From Clavulina sp. PMI_390 (taxonomy: Eukaryota > Basidiomycota > Agaricomycetes > Cantharellales > Hydnaceae), in assembly GCA_015039315.1 (NCBI GenBank), contig WIDE01000235.1, forward strand, positions 1-12,060: 12,060 bases of DNA, read 5' to 3'. Every line of letters begins with the position of its first letter. Position 1 is the first letter of the stretch. Shown here one piece after another: positions 1 to 10,150 of this stretch. The notes beneath the pieces are model-generated. The model was not told where the DNA came from. It did no database searches and saw nothing but the letters and a program-made list of their open reading frames with translations. The position numbers and the translations under genes are program-made.

Positions 1-433
1 AAGCCGTTTGGCTGTGAGGTATGGATATAAGAGAACGATAACCGTAGTGTTGAGCGCGGCAAATCAATTGGCTCACCATATCGGGCATTGCGGGACTGGA
101 CAGCACAACAACCGCGGCTAAGAAAGGAGCCACTACCGTCAAAAAGCTTAGATCGCATCAAAAGATCAGATAGACACGATTTGGTGGACAGAAGATGATG
201 GGACGATGGTGGGGGAGATGAGTGCGGAACGTGACAGTAACAGGCGGATTAGTATAGCGGGCACGACCACCATGAGCGAGCCAATCAGGTTCAGGTCGTT
301 CTTCCCGCTCTTATATTGTCTAACTCTGGTCAATGGATGCATCAGATTCGCACATGGGTACTGGGATAGATGAACCACATTGGATGTGACCAAAATCTAT
401 ATATGCAGGCATAAATGAAGTAAACGTCAACCG
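1..433. other. 3' flank of the NLR gene, no supported gene
   Basis: Downstream of the NLR stop codon. On the minus strand an open frame with ATG at 342-340 and stop at 168-166 would encode 58 residues with a hydrophobic stretch (IGSLMVVVPAILIRLLL) that could be a membrane segment. It has no recognisable homology and is short enough to be chance. No poly(A) hexamer AATAAA was seen on the minus strand just after the stop. The flank shows no clear similarity to the 3' flank of the second copy. Confidence 0.5.
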
Positions 434-3400
434 CTAGCTTTCATTGTGTGCTTGGGAGTGCAATCGTGCGCCGTGTTGTTCGAGTAGGGGACCCATCGCC
501 TTGTACTCCATCAGCATGCTTCTCTGCCAACTGTCGGCGGGATTCTGATACTTTGCGATTTCCTTTACCACAACATCAAGCGGTCCATCCCCGTTGTTGT
601 TGCACCTGTTGGGATCTGCGCCTACATTCAACAGCATTTCAATGCTTGTCATGTCAAATCTCCTCACCGCAGCATGCAGTGGGGTGTCAGCATTCTTATC
701 GCCAAGATTCAAATCAATTTTGATCTCGGCCATCAAAACTGGTAGTATCCACGAATTCCATTGGCACGCAATATGGACAATGCCCTTGCCCTGCTTGGTT
801 TGTATGTGGGGACTAGCACCTTTGGATAGCAAAGCCCTAATAAGAGCCAAGAACCAGTCCTGCTGCTCTCTGTTACGTCGCCGGTGGAGAGCGTTAAGGA
901 GAGGTGGATAGCGGGTTTCACCACATGCTGATAGTAGCTCAATTGCTGTTTGATTTGTGATGCTGTCCAAGAGCACGTGTACCATAGTGGCTGATTGTGA
1001 GTGTAAGCAGGATAAAGAGTGAAGGGAATGTAAAGGCCATGCAAGCCGTGTCTTATCTAGACCCTCCACATTGGGAATATGGAATGGTGTTTCTTCGGTA
1101 CAAAGGAGAATGTTCAGGACTGTGGATGTATCCCTCTGACGCCCATTCTCATTGCGAACTAGGCCAACATGCTGATGAACCCAGGATTTATTCCCTTCCA
1201 AGAGGAAAGTGAATATCCTGATGTCACCACATACAGCAGCCCAGCAAAGAGGGGTCCAATTGAGAGTGTCATACACATTGTGTATGTCCAAACGAGCGTT
1301 AACCTTGTTCCCCAAGTTAAGCTGGTAGAGCCGCTTCACTTGGGCCAGTGAACCTATTCGGATGGCCCAATGGATTGGATGATCACAGTGGAGAGGTCTT
1401 TCATTGCTCTCTCTATAATATGAAAGATCAAAAGGCTCATATCTTCTCTCCACCCAGTCGGCAAAAGACTGAGACTCTGGATCAAGGAAGTGTTCCAGAG
1501 TGTTTAGAATTGCTTCATCCTCGGCTAGCGCCGACTTCGCATGAATGTACCATGCTATATCGGCATAGTGCATCAGGGTAGGAACAGAGCGGATGTTCAT
1601 GCGGTCTAGCGCACTGAGTAACACAAGGAGCAAGGTTGAAGTTGCATTCCGTAGAGAAGTGCCAAAGTGATGATGTAGAGTTTCATCGTGCTCAGGTTGT
1701 GAGAAGAGGTACTCTTGGACAGTGAAATGGATGAATTGTACATTGCCATTCTCGTCAAGCTTGAGCAGAGCGCTTGGCAGATATTTGAAAATATCCACGC
1801 CAGCCTTGCTTCCATGCGGCCCAGTATGGGGTGCATCATCCTGATGGTTGAGTCCAATCAGCAAAACCTTGGGCCTCTGCTGGGTAGGTTGTAGGTTGAA
1901 TCGCAGAATCTCTTGGATTTCGACTGGGGTTAGGGGGCGGCCCTGGGAACTTGCAGCAATAATGCATTCAAGTACAGCGCGAACAGTGTCTCGACGCCGT
2001 CCATCGACCTCGCGGAGAATACGAGTATATGTTGCTGCTATGCCTGTGGGAAGGTCTAGTAGCATCTGACTTGCTTCAGTTTGAGTGTAGCCTTTCAACC
2101 GTTTGATCTGAAGCTGTGCCCATAGGAACCTAACAAAACAGAAAGATAAGATTTGCAAAGGCTGGCTTAAATGAGAGAACAGAGCACACAAACATAGATT
2201 GGGACTTGTCAATCAAAGTGCTTGCAACACCCTCCTTAAAGCTTGGTGACCAATCAGAATCCTCGAAGTCCTCACCATGCAAATTCGTGTTAATGAAGGT
2301 CCTAAGCGTCGTCTTGTGATCATTCTCCTCCCCGAGATGTAACCGATGAGTGACAACCTTGTTGTGAGCATGCCAGAGAGCGCGCTCTATGTCGTGTAAT
2401 GGGCGGCTAGTGGCAAATATGTGAAGGGTTCCATTCCGAGGCACTAGCTTCTTGGCAAGATCATGGAGGTAGGAGAGAAGCAGCTTCCGGTTATTACCCT
2501 CCTCCAAACATTCATCCAGCGCATCAACAACAAGGAATTTTCGATCGCAAGTGGCTAGCATAGATTTCACAAGGGCTAAAAGCTCACTCCTTGATGTAGT
2601 CGTTGGGATAAGTGCATCTGCAAAGGTAGATAACAAAACTTTTTTGCACTCAGATGACGTGTTGCTGAAGTGAGTTATGATGGATGCAAGAAGTTTGTCG
2701 TAAAGGCGCTTATCAGGCATCCTATAGTCGAAGTAGTGATACGCAATTGCCGCTCCTGATGCACGGGCGCTCTCCTGAAGATGTTTGATCACTTCCGCGC
2801 TTGGTGAGTCGAAGCAGTAAGCCACCACTCAATATCGTTGTACCAAGGAGACAATCGCACCATAAGACACTTTTCCCTACACCGGCTTCGTCTTCCATCA
2901 GCGCCGTCTCACGGAGAACATTCTTGAAAGCAGCATACCATGAGCCGAAACCCAGAAGAAACCATGGGGGGTTTCAAGCCAATCCTTAAAAGACTTAGAT
3001 GCAAAAAGCCATTTTGCGTGATCGGGTACCACCTTCCCCTGCTCTAGTCGTTCATCCTGGTTCTGGCGGGAGTTGGTGGGAGCAATCTTGTCGAAAATCA
3101 GTTGCAGCCCTGCTGGTTCATCAGTAATTTTGTTTGAGCAGTTGAGATCGAGAGTTCGCACTTTGCAGATTGTGGACTGAAGGAGGGGGACAGAAGGTTA
3201 CTATAGAGAATCGTGATGAGTTAACCGTTTGCTTACTCTGTGTAGTGACGGCCAACGTTTGAGCGTTTATAAATTGATCGCTTTCGCTGATCAAGCGCCT
3301 AAGCTCTGCGAAAGCAGCCCGGGCCTTGCCTCCTCCAGTTAGTGAGCCAAAAAAATCCCCTGAAAATGCCATCAATAGACCAAACCTGTCTGAGAATGAG

Positions 3401-4106
3401 CCGATGAGCTTACCGAAGCGAGCTCCCATGACCTTTGATACTCGCTTAGAGTGTGCAGCTTCACAGTATTTTACAAAATGCGATATGATGACGAGGACTT
3501 GTGATAACGCCTCGACACACAACTTGCGAAGAGCAGGTCCTATAGCATCTGCATCAAAAAGAAGTTTGACACGGGATAGCATGCCGTGAATCTGTATGAG
3601 AGCTTCGGCCAAGTCGTCATAATGTTTGGAGACGCCTTGGATCGCCTATGTTATTGCTGAGTTCAGCTAACATTATTGATACGAGTGACAAATACGAACC
3701 TCAAGTAAGCGACCGACTGCGGCAAATATCACTGCTCCAGCAGGCACACCAGCCTTGGGGAGATTAATACTTCATGCTTCAGAGGTCCTCGCATGAACGC
3801 CGATGGGCAACTCACGTTTGCTACGACATCGCCGATAGGGTCAATGACAGCTTTAAATGTATCAAGGAATGGTTTCAGGATATTGAGGATAAAAGATCCC
3901 CTTTTGCGAAACTTCTTGAGATCAAGTCCACACTTGACCAGAGCATTTTCGATCGATTCGCTTGTTAGATCATGCCCAAAGATTTCAGATAAGGTGGGAT
4001 CGTTCAGGGGCTTTTGTGAGGTTTTTTTGAATTCACAAACGGCTTCCTTCCACAGATCTTTAAGGGCTCCATCATGGTCATCGCCACCTGGAAGCGCGAG
4101 GGACAT
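434..4106 (-). CDS. Goodbye-NACHT-ankyrin NOD-like receptor (fungal STAND protein), 8 exons
   Basis: Predicted cytosolic signalling NTPase of the NLR/STAND class; ligand unknown. Proposed exons: 4106-3816, 3753-3700, 3645-3237, 3176-3162, 3109-2939, 2885-2861, 2799-2194, 2129-434. All introns are GT-AG and frame is kept, giving about 1,088 residues ending in TAG. Residues about 8-250 resemble the fungal Goodbye domain (helical; the AVIFAAVGRLLE segment is typical). The NACHT has Walker A AGVGKS (314-319), Walker B FLVVDALDEC (410-419) and sensor-1 ATSRP. A winged-helix region follows, with FIHFTVQEYL near 656. Degenerate ankyrin units lie at about 774-836 and 930-1082; the clearest is TPLHAAVRRF with LLNVGADPN. 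The start is the first ATG after an in-frame TGA; its Kozak context is weak, so an upstream exon is possible. Domain calls are recognition by eye. The least certain junctions are those around exons 4 and 6. A paralogue lies at the right edge on the same strand. Confidence 0.85.
456..807. repeat. Paralogous segment, copy 1 (3' coding end of NLR gene)
   Basis: This segment aligns in direct orientation with 11702-12059. The copies differ by two codons in length. The first 19 bases, 456-474, are identical in both copies. The repeat reflects gene duplication and not a mobile element: similarity is carried by the coding frame and fades after the stop codon. Confidence 0.85.
2861..2885 (-). other. 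25-nt exon encoding the Walker A loop
   Basis: This exon encodes the GVGKSVL core of the P-loop. Its 5' intron (2938-2886, 53 nt) has donor GTATGC and a CTGAT branch-point-like site. Its 3' intron (2860-2800, 61 nt) has donor GTGCGA. Joining gives VSAH-AGVGKS-VLC-AEVIKHL, which matches the expected order WVSAH(P/A)GxGKSVL of fungal NACHT proteins. Without these introns both sides hit stops: retaining the upstream intron ends the protein after about 13 residues. Both acceptors end in AAG, which is less common than CAG or TAG. An alternative upstream acceptor 6 nt earlier would add two residues. Confidence 0.75.
3162..3176 (-). other. Proposed 15-nt microexon
   Basis: This stretch lies between a 60-nt intron (3236-3177, donor GTAAGC, acceptor TTCAG after a pyrimidine run) and a 52-nt intron (3161-3110, donor GTGCGA, CTGAT branch-like site, acceptor CAG). 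Joined, it reads TTQ-IHNLQ-RLQLIF and keeps frame into the NACHT. The GTGCGA donor is the same one used after the Walker A exon. A competing model uses one 76-nt intron (3236-3161) with acceptor AAAG and reads on from 3160. It also keeps frame and adds 12 residues. The microexon model has the better acceptor and branch point. Confidence 0.55.
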
Positions 4107-4319
4107 CAGTGCGAGATATGGCGATGTCTGGTTCACAAGGTAGCTGGATGATCAACAATTGTAGGACCGAGAAGGACACCAGGCGCACAGCCCTAGCTAA
4201 TATAATCATGGATCGATGCTCCGTGGCAGAAGAAGCCGAATCAGGAAAGTGAAATTGATCGCTGAGAACTTCTGAGAAGTGAGGGGATCAGGACGAGCGA
4301 GCCGAACAAGCGCCTAATA
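4107..4319 (-). promoter_or_regulatory. Probable promoter and 5' leader of the NLR gene
   Basis: This is the non-coding stretch immediately upstream of the proposed start codon. On the minus strand a TATA-like run (GATTATATTA) sits around 4199-4208, about 95 nt before the ATG. That spacing suits a short leader, but A/T runs like this are common by chance. An in-frame TGA just upstream of the first ATG limits N-terminal extension within this exon. No binding site is recognisable with confidence. Confidence 0.3.
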
Positions 4320-5636
4320 ATGATCGCTCTGATGAACCCCATAGTGTCTCAATCGAGCCCACTGTTGTCTGTCTGGAGTCGTTTAAGGCCCAACCGTTCT
4401 GGTTGTGTCCTTGCATACATATGGCTCATCATAACCGATGCGCACATCAAGAGAACAGTGCGACCAGTCGCCATTCGAGCCCGCGCAGCACATTTATTAG
4501 TTGGTCTGCGCAAATCATACACGAGAGGTGAGAGACCCATGAGACCCCAATTTTGCCTATTGATTCGTTCTCAAGTAACTCTCACCAAACCATACACAGA
4601 AGAGAAAAGGAATGAACGTAGTAAAACAAGAACACCCACTGGGATTACTGGAAAATTTCGACTTGATTCAGCTGATCGGGCAATAGTCTAAGCTCAATAA
4701 TTGTCTCCCGACCCTCTTCTTTTCCCCATAGGTCAGCGGCCATATAAGTCGTGCCAAGGGTAGCGCCAAGCAGTGTAGAACAAGCGGTACAGTGACGGAG
4801 CGTTTCAGCGACAAGTTACGATCTCAAATCCAACTCTCTTGATGAGGCAGATTGGGACTGTCGGATTATGTGCTGTGCTGGTAATTTATTCGTTGAGGCG
4901 TGTTAGGAAAATCGTAGCCGGAGTATGCAGTTGTGATCATCACCTTTAAACGTTACGGGTACCCAGATACGATTCACGTGAGGGCTGATAGGGATATAAG
5001 GAGCGTCGGTTAGCCACATGCACCAAACGAGATCGAATAAAAGGAACTAAAAATGGCGAAAAGCGGTCTACGACGGAGAGAAAACGCCGAGACGGCCGCA
5101 AGGACAACATACTCCATGTTATGGCCGAGGCAATCCCTTAACCCTGCTCTAGCATCCATATTTTAGCGAATAGCCTGAAGTCGTGATAAGTAAATGTTAG
5201 GATTTGGAAGGGTAATGAATCAAGTTCAAGCTGAAAGAGAAAGGGGGTGGTGGATATGGCGGTCAGGCTTATCTCCGGGCATTAGCCTACGCACGCGCTT
5301 ACCCGACTACCCACTCCGTTTGAATGCTTGACACCCGACGCCTAGTGTCATCCTATAGCGCGTATGAAGCAGAGCAGAGTAGAGCATTGAACAGAAAATG
5401 AACCGCGAAAGGGGTGAATCAACCTCGATCGACTCGCCTAATCGCAAACCTTCCAAATCACTACCGCGGATATTCTTTTACGCTGCACGGGAACGTCCAA
5501 AAACAAATATGCAAGGAGGCGGCAGGCTTACTCTGACATAGTCACTGATGTCGTATCCCCATGCTCGGAGACTTGGGAATGGTGATGACGACAATTGTAA
5601 AGGTGACAGAGCGCATGCGGAAGGATGGAAGAGGTG
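4320..5636. other. Intergenic, nothing recognisable
   Basis: No coding family recognised. The longest open frame (4320-4691, plus, 123 residues) has a basic, low-hydrophobicity composition without motif. A 37-codon frame at 5053-5166 has a good start context (A at -3, G at +4) but nothing else to support it. No tRNA box pair, terminal inverted repeat or long tandem repeat was seen. Confidence 0.5.
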
Positions 5637-7159
5637 TCAGGGGCTGATGCGAGCGTGATGTAGGATATCATCAACAACCTTTTTCGTGTTGCTTGTGCCG
5701 CAAATCGCGGAGATGCACCTCCCTCTGCCTCTTTGCAACGATAAGGGTATTCTGTTAGGAGACCGGCGATTCTCCCAAGGCAGGAATCGGTTGTTCATGC
5801 GTGCGAGGTGGTAGTAGAACGGCAGAATTTCGGGAAGGAAGGTGGAGCTATTGAGATTTTGCGCCAATGTCGAGCGCATAGGAATTGAGAGCAGGCCAGT
5901 CTACCGTGAGGAGTGGGAGAGGTGAATGACGATCTTATGACTCGGGGGGTGTAGCTACAGCCGTAGAACGAATTGCGTCAGGCGCTGCCCATATCAAGTC
6001 GGACTTGAATGGAAGAAGGTCTAGTGCTCACTTTCTTTTGTCACTATAGAGGGAATCTATGGCGGCTTGGATGGATGGGCTATATCGCGCAATGGATCGG
6101 GTGTGCACATGTTATTGCTGTGTAACTAGAGAGATGACAATTGCGATCTAAATGAGCGAAAGATCGCGTGGAGAAACTTGTCAGGACAAGAGAACGACGG
6201 GGAAACGGTGTGGACCATACCTTGTCGCGATAACAGTGTCTTGAGCAACGGCGAAACAGTGAGTGATATTGTGTCGAAAGTCAGTCCAGCCCGCCTGGCT
6301 TGGCCCCACTGGTCCTACCCTTGTTACGATTTCCTCTTGTTTGCCAACACTGACCAGGACCACCACCACCGCCAACGACAGACGGGTGGGCGTGCGGGCT
6401 GGGGGGACAGGGAGCTGTGTTTCGGAGGCCTCCCAAAAGGAAGCGAGAAGCGCGCAATTCGGCGTGTCAGCGTCGAATTTGGCTAGACTGTTGCTTGCCC
6501 TATACCATTAGACTGATGCATGGCGCCTCTTCATAGGAGGGAGAGGGCCGGTGCAATAGGGAAAGAGGTGGGCCAAAAAAGTGAAAGGAATAACTGGGAG
6601 CTCGTCTTGCCTTGATTACGAAGCGGAGGTGGATGAGTGACGTATGGGGAGGTGCAGCATCGAATGGGAGAAGCGGGAGATATTTGCGACGAGTGTGTCA
6701 ATGTTGATGATGGACAATGCCGCGAGTCCGAAATATGTTGTGGCCTGACTGAAGAAAAAAGATAGCGAGACGAGGTGGAAAGAAACCATTCGAAAGGAGA
6801 GACAATTCAAATTGGTTATGCTGATGATGATAATGATGATAAAAGGGTGCAATCTAGATCTGTCAGTTGCTGCCAGTTGTAAGTCACACATGTTTAGTAT
6901 GAGTCAGATATGGGGCGCCGGGTCCTGGAGGGCCTAACTTGCTCTGAATAAAAACTACCACCACCACGAGAGGACATGCTGCCCATCATATGTGAACACT
7001 GTTCTTGGAGCTTTCCTGAACCAAACTGACCTCAAATCACTTGTAGGCTGAATACGAGTAGCGGGATTGCTCACAAAGTGACTCATCCATCGCACGGACG
7101 ATGCAAAGCCCGAAATAACCACAACACCATTGGCATGACATATCACGATGTGAAAAAGA
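5637..7159. other. Intergenic, purine-rich on the plus strand, with a GAT microsatellite
   Basis: No gene recognised. The + strand is purine-rich over much of the stretch, notably about 6530-6600 and 6640-6800. A degenerate (GAT)n tract is at 6822-6843 and short CCA runs are at 6360-6370 and 6957-6967. The overlapping open frames on both strands at 6178-6511 conflict with each other and show no family motif. Confidence 0.5.
6822..6843. repeat. Imperfect GAT microsatellite
   Basis: Two short runs of GAT units interrupted by AAT; non-coding simple repeat. Confidence 0.8.
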
Positions 7160-8160
7160 TCACTAGCTACGAGAGGAAGCGTTCCATGGGGCAGGAGTCA
7201 ACAGCTCCTCAAGTCGACGCAAGTAAAACACCAGAACAGACATATGCTCTGAGGGTGTAGGAGAAGCGTCCCGCTTGAGCAGCTCGGCGGCTCCCCTGGT
7301 TCGGAAGCAGCGCCCATGGACGACTAGGAGCCCAGGTCTCCGAGCAACAACACGGGAGCACTCATCGCCTCTACTAATAGCTTGGCCGCCCGATCCTGCA
7401 AGCAAATAAGCCAACAAGGCTCCATTGCCTGAGGTGCCTTTATCGACTGCTATGCGGTGGTCTCAGGTTAGATTGGGGTCCGATGGGTCCCCCAGATCCG
7501 CTCTAACATTCTCGTCACCCTGTCGTCTTCTCCCAGGGAATCTGGGACGCAATCGAGCGCACCTCCACCCGGGAGAACATTGCCTATCACAAAGTTGCTC
7601 CTTATAGCATGGAATATGGTATCGAAGCGATTCGCACATATCAAATGGAACCAGCAACTCGCCCAGCCGGCAGGCTGATTAGAAGACTACTGTTGCTGTA
7701 GCATAACTGGCTGACTCAAGCGAGTCTCGCGGACTAGGCGAAGCCGCAACGCGCCAAGATACCCCACAGCCATGGGCAAACGAGTCGGTCGCTAACAAGC
7801 TCTGGGCCTTGTAACGGTGTCGCAGTATCAAAGGATCCCCTGCCATCCAGGTGCAATTGTTGATCTGAGCTCGAGATCCGCCATCGTGTAGCACGTCGCT
7901 GATACGAATAAGTCTCAGAATGTATATCCGAAGAATCGGGCGAGGATCAAGATCGGCGCGAGAGCGTACTCCTCGCAATTCTCAAAAGTCAGACCAACAG
8001 TCCAAAGCGCAAGTCCTGCCCCGTATGAAGCGTGTATGCCACTGCAAAGCGTCAGGACAGCGAGGTTGTTGAGATGTGCGCCTCTGCAGTTCCGAGACTT
8101 CTCACACTCTCGCAGCACCGTAGGAAGACGGCTGGAAGGCTAGCCGGTCAGGATAAAGGA
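7160..8160. other. Intergenic, with several gene-like minus-strand open stretches of unknown status
   Basis: Unlike its neighbours this kilobase is not strongly purine-skewed. On the minus strand, open runs follow one another in different frames: about 8118-7915, 7978-7679, 7687-7466 and 7417-7163. Some use many codons ending in C or G and read like ordinary protein (for example NRFDTIFHAI then VLPGGGALD near 7570-7640). No known family was recognised, and no splice chain linking them could be assembled. It may be a decayed gene, an unrecognised intron-rich gene, or chance. Confidence 0.35.
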
Positions 8161-9700
8161 TCGTGCAGATGGAGGACGGTTAACACGGTGAGGAACTAGG
8201 GTTGAATAAAAGAAAGAGACATGGTGGGCTAGACGAGGAGATCTCCTAACTGGAGCCAAAGCCTCAGCCTGAGCGGCAATAGACCCCCGCTTGGGATGTT
8301 CTCAGCCAGTTGTCGACTAGATATCTCGCTTTATCGTTGGACCGCTTGGATCGCCATGCACACATCTTAATGCTGGGGTGAGACGAACTAGCAAGCCTGA
8401 CTGGCCGTCAGCGCAACTATCGTATATCTGCGCTTGGGAGCTTTCAAGCCACGGCGAGGAAGATCACATCGAGGTGAGCGAGAGTGAAGAGGAACGTGGG
8501 GGATGATAGGGAAGCCTCACCACGCGTCCGTCGAGGCGGGAGACGAATCGATTCCGATCCTCTCTCTTCCTCATGCCGTGAGCCGTGGGAGTGGCGTGCA
8601 GGAACACGTCGGATAGTGATTGGCCGCGCACGCGTTTTGGTGATGGTGTATGGCACCAAGAGTTGTATTGAAGGAGAAGAACGATGCCCAGTGGACGGAA
8701 ACATCATATGACGCCACGCACCCTGTTCACGCCCATCACTCGCGGGCTGGTGGTGATACCAGTGGCCTGAGCCAGAGCAGATGAGAAGGCTGTAAGTAAC
8801 ACAGCAACATGAGCGATTGCATAGACGCCCGAACGATGCCAGTGTACCGTGGGTTAAAAGCGATGAGTGGAATTTGCGGAAGAGGCGAGGAAAGATTCGA
8901 CCGCCATGGACAGATGCCGGCGCGGATCGATGGAGGACTGGATACTCACGTTCGGCGCTACTCTAGGTGATGCGACCATGAGGGCTCGCATATGCATGGA
9001 TGGGCTGTGTTGTGTAGCGAGCACAACAAGGTATGCGACACATTTATCGAGGCAGCACTTGAGCAAATGAGAGGGTATACCAAACGAGATCCAAATAGAG
9101 GGAATGGTCAAAGAAGAACAGATGAGTAGGCGGGTGATGATACCAGTCAAGGAGAATAGAGAGGGGATGGGGAAAACAACGTAAACGAACCCTTACCTTG
9201 AGCGCAACAGCAGCGACGAGGTCATGAGCGGGATCGCACTGGTAGTCAGCCCAGCTCGGCCTGGCGAGTCCACCGCCCTCCTCACTCGCATTTTGCTCGA
9301 CGCTACCACAACCGCCACCAATGACACCAACGCGGTCGAGAGAGCTAGCTAGGAAGGGTCCTAATCAGCGACCGACATCGCAATCACCACAGGCATGCGC
9401 TTACACGGGCGTGGTCGTGGAGTTTGTGCGCCGGTACAAAAGGCGCGAAGATCAAGAGGTCTGAGTGGGTGAGAGAAGCTGAATGGTTGTATGATGATGA
9501 TGATGAAGCCAGTGACGGGGATGGCGTTGAAACGCTGGACTCACTGTCCTGGGTAGTGTACAGCGAACCTACCGCCGCCGTCCCGGAGCGTACGAATGTA
9601 GGGATGTAGGGATCATTCATCTGCGCTAGTATCATCACCATCGTCATAGTCGTCGAAAGGTCCCTGCTCGCATCACACAAGACGCATTGAAGGGACCTTG
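8161..9700. other. Intergenic, purine-rich on the plus strand, with an ATG/GAT microsatellite
   Basis: No gene recognised. An (ATG)5 tract lies at 9491-9506. On the plus strand 9190-9354 is an open run of about 54 codons, most ending in C or G, without a start of its own. The opposite strand in the same place is also open and ends in a GTAAGG donor-like site near 9200. The two readings cannot both be coding and neither matches a known protein. Confidence 0.45.
9491..9506. repeat. (ATG)5 microsatellite
   Basis: Five tandem ATG units plus one extra base. Simple-sequence repeat in non-coding DNA. Confidence 0.9.
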
Positions 9701-10150
9701 AAGGCGTTACAGCAGGGTTGTGAGAACAGGCACAATAGGCGACAGAGAAAATACTGTGGAATGGTTTATCTAATCATCATTACAAAGGATGTGACAATGA
9801 ACAGAAGGTCAAATATGATATTGAAAGAGGCGAGTGAGGTGATTCCGAGAGTTATGAGTGTGAGATGTAAGGACGTGGAAGGGTGTGTGTGCAATGACAG
9901 TGTCATATTGAAGGACGCGCGATTTCAGGTTCTGAGCACGCCGTATGTATAACCACTCGAAGAGAATAGAAAGCAAAGAAAGAGGAAGATAACTCAAAGG
10001 ATAAGGTTGGAGGATGGATGACAGGCGATGAATGGACGCGAAGTCCCACGCGAACATTGTTCAAGGTCCTTGAACGAGCTTCTCCAGTTCCTCGAGAAAG
10101 CAGTCGCATACGATATCAGATCTTGTGGCATAGAGCATTTTATTTAAGAG
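9701..10150. other. Purine-rich arm ending at a strand-composition switch
   Basis: The + strand is strongly purine-rich here, for example 9959-10018, so the minus strand is CT-rich as in fungal promoters and 5' leaders. The stretch ends with a 17-bp palindrome and an A/T-rich run (TTTTATTTAA, about 10138-10147). No protein is recognised. Confidence 0.45.
10059..10075. promoter_or_regulatory. 17-bp palindrome, possible protein-binding site
   Basis: GTTCAAGG and its exact reverse complement CCTTGAAC are separated by one base (T). Its position at the edge of the purine/pyrimidine switch is consistent with a dimeric regulator site, but no specific factor is implied and a chance occurrence is possible in a window this size. 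Confidence 0.3.

Noticed and set aside
1798..1895. A possible extra intron inside the last exon, starting at a GTTTTG site
   Set aside because: The only frame-keeping acceptor gives an intron of about 33 nt, too short, and the unspliced frame is open throughout.
448..2069. Plus-strand open frames opposite the ankyrin and winged-helix exon
   Set aside because: They are shadows of the long minus-strand coding exon, with no motif of their own.
2828..2900. Apparent frameshifts and stops within the NACHT, suggesting a pseudogene
   Set aside because: Two short GT-AG introns around a 25-nt exon restore the frame and recreate a standard Walker A region, so decay is not needed to explain it.
3121..3236. 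Extension of the third exon to the in-frame stop at about 3121
   Set aside because: It reads through a strong GTAAGC donor and ends before the NACHT. It is better explained as intron plus out-of-frame sequence.
4320..4691. 123-residue plus-strand open frame, the longest in the gap
   Set aside because: No recognisable family, arginine-rich random-looking composition, and no supporting splice or start context.
4933..4943. 11-bp inverted repeat GTGAT-C-ATCAC
   Set aside because: Too short to stand out from chance in a window this long, and no context supports it.
5053..5166. 37-codon frame with a good start context
   Set aside because: Very short, no motif and no evidence of expression. Good start contexts occur by chance.
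6178..6511. Overlapping frames of 82-102 residues around 6.3 kb
   Set aside because: Open in several frames on both strands at once, with no family motif; typical of G/C-rich random sequence.
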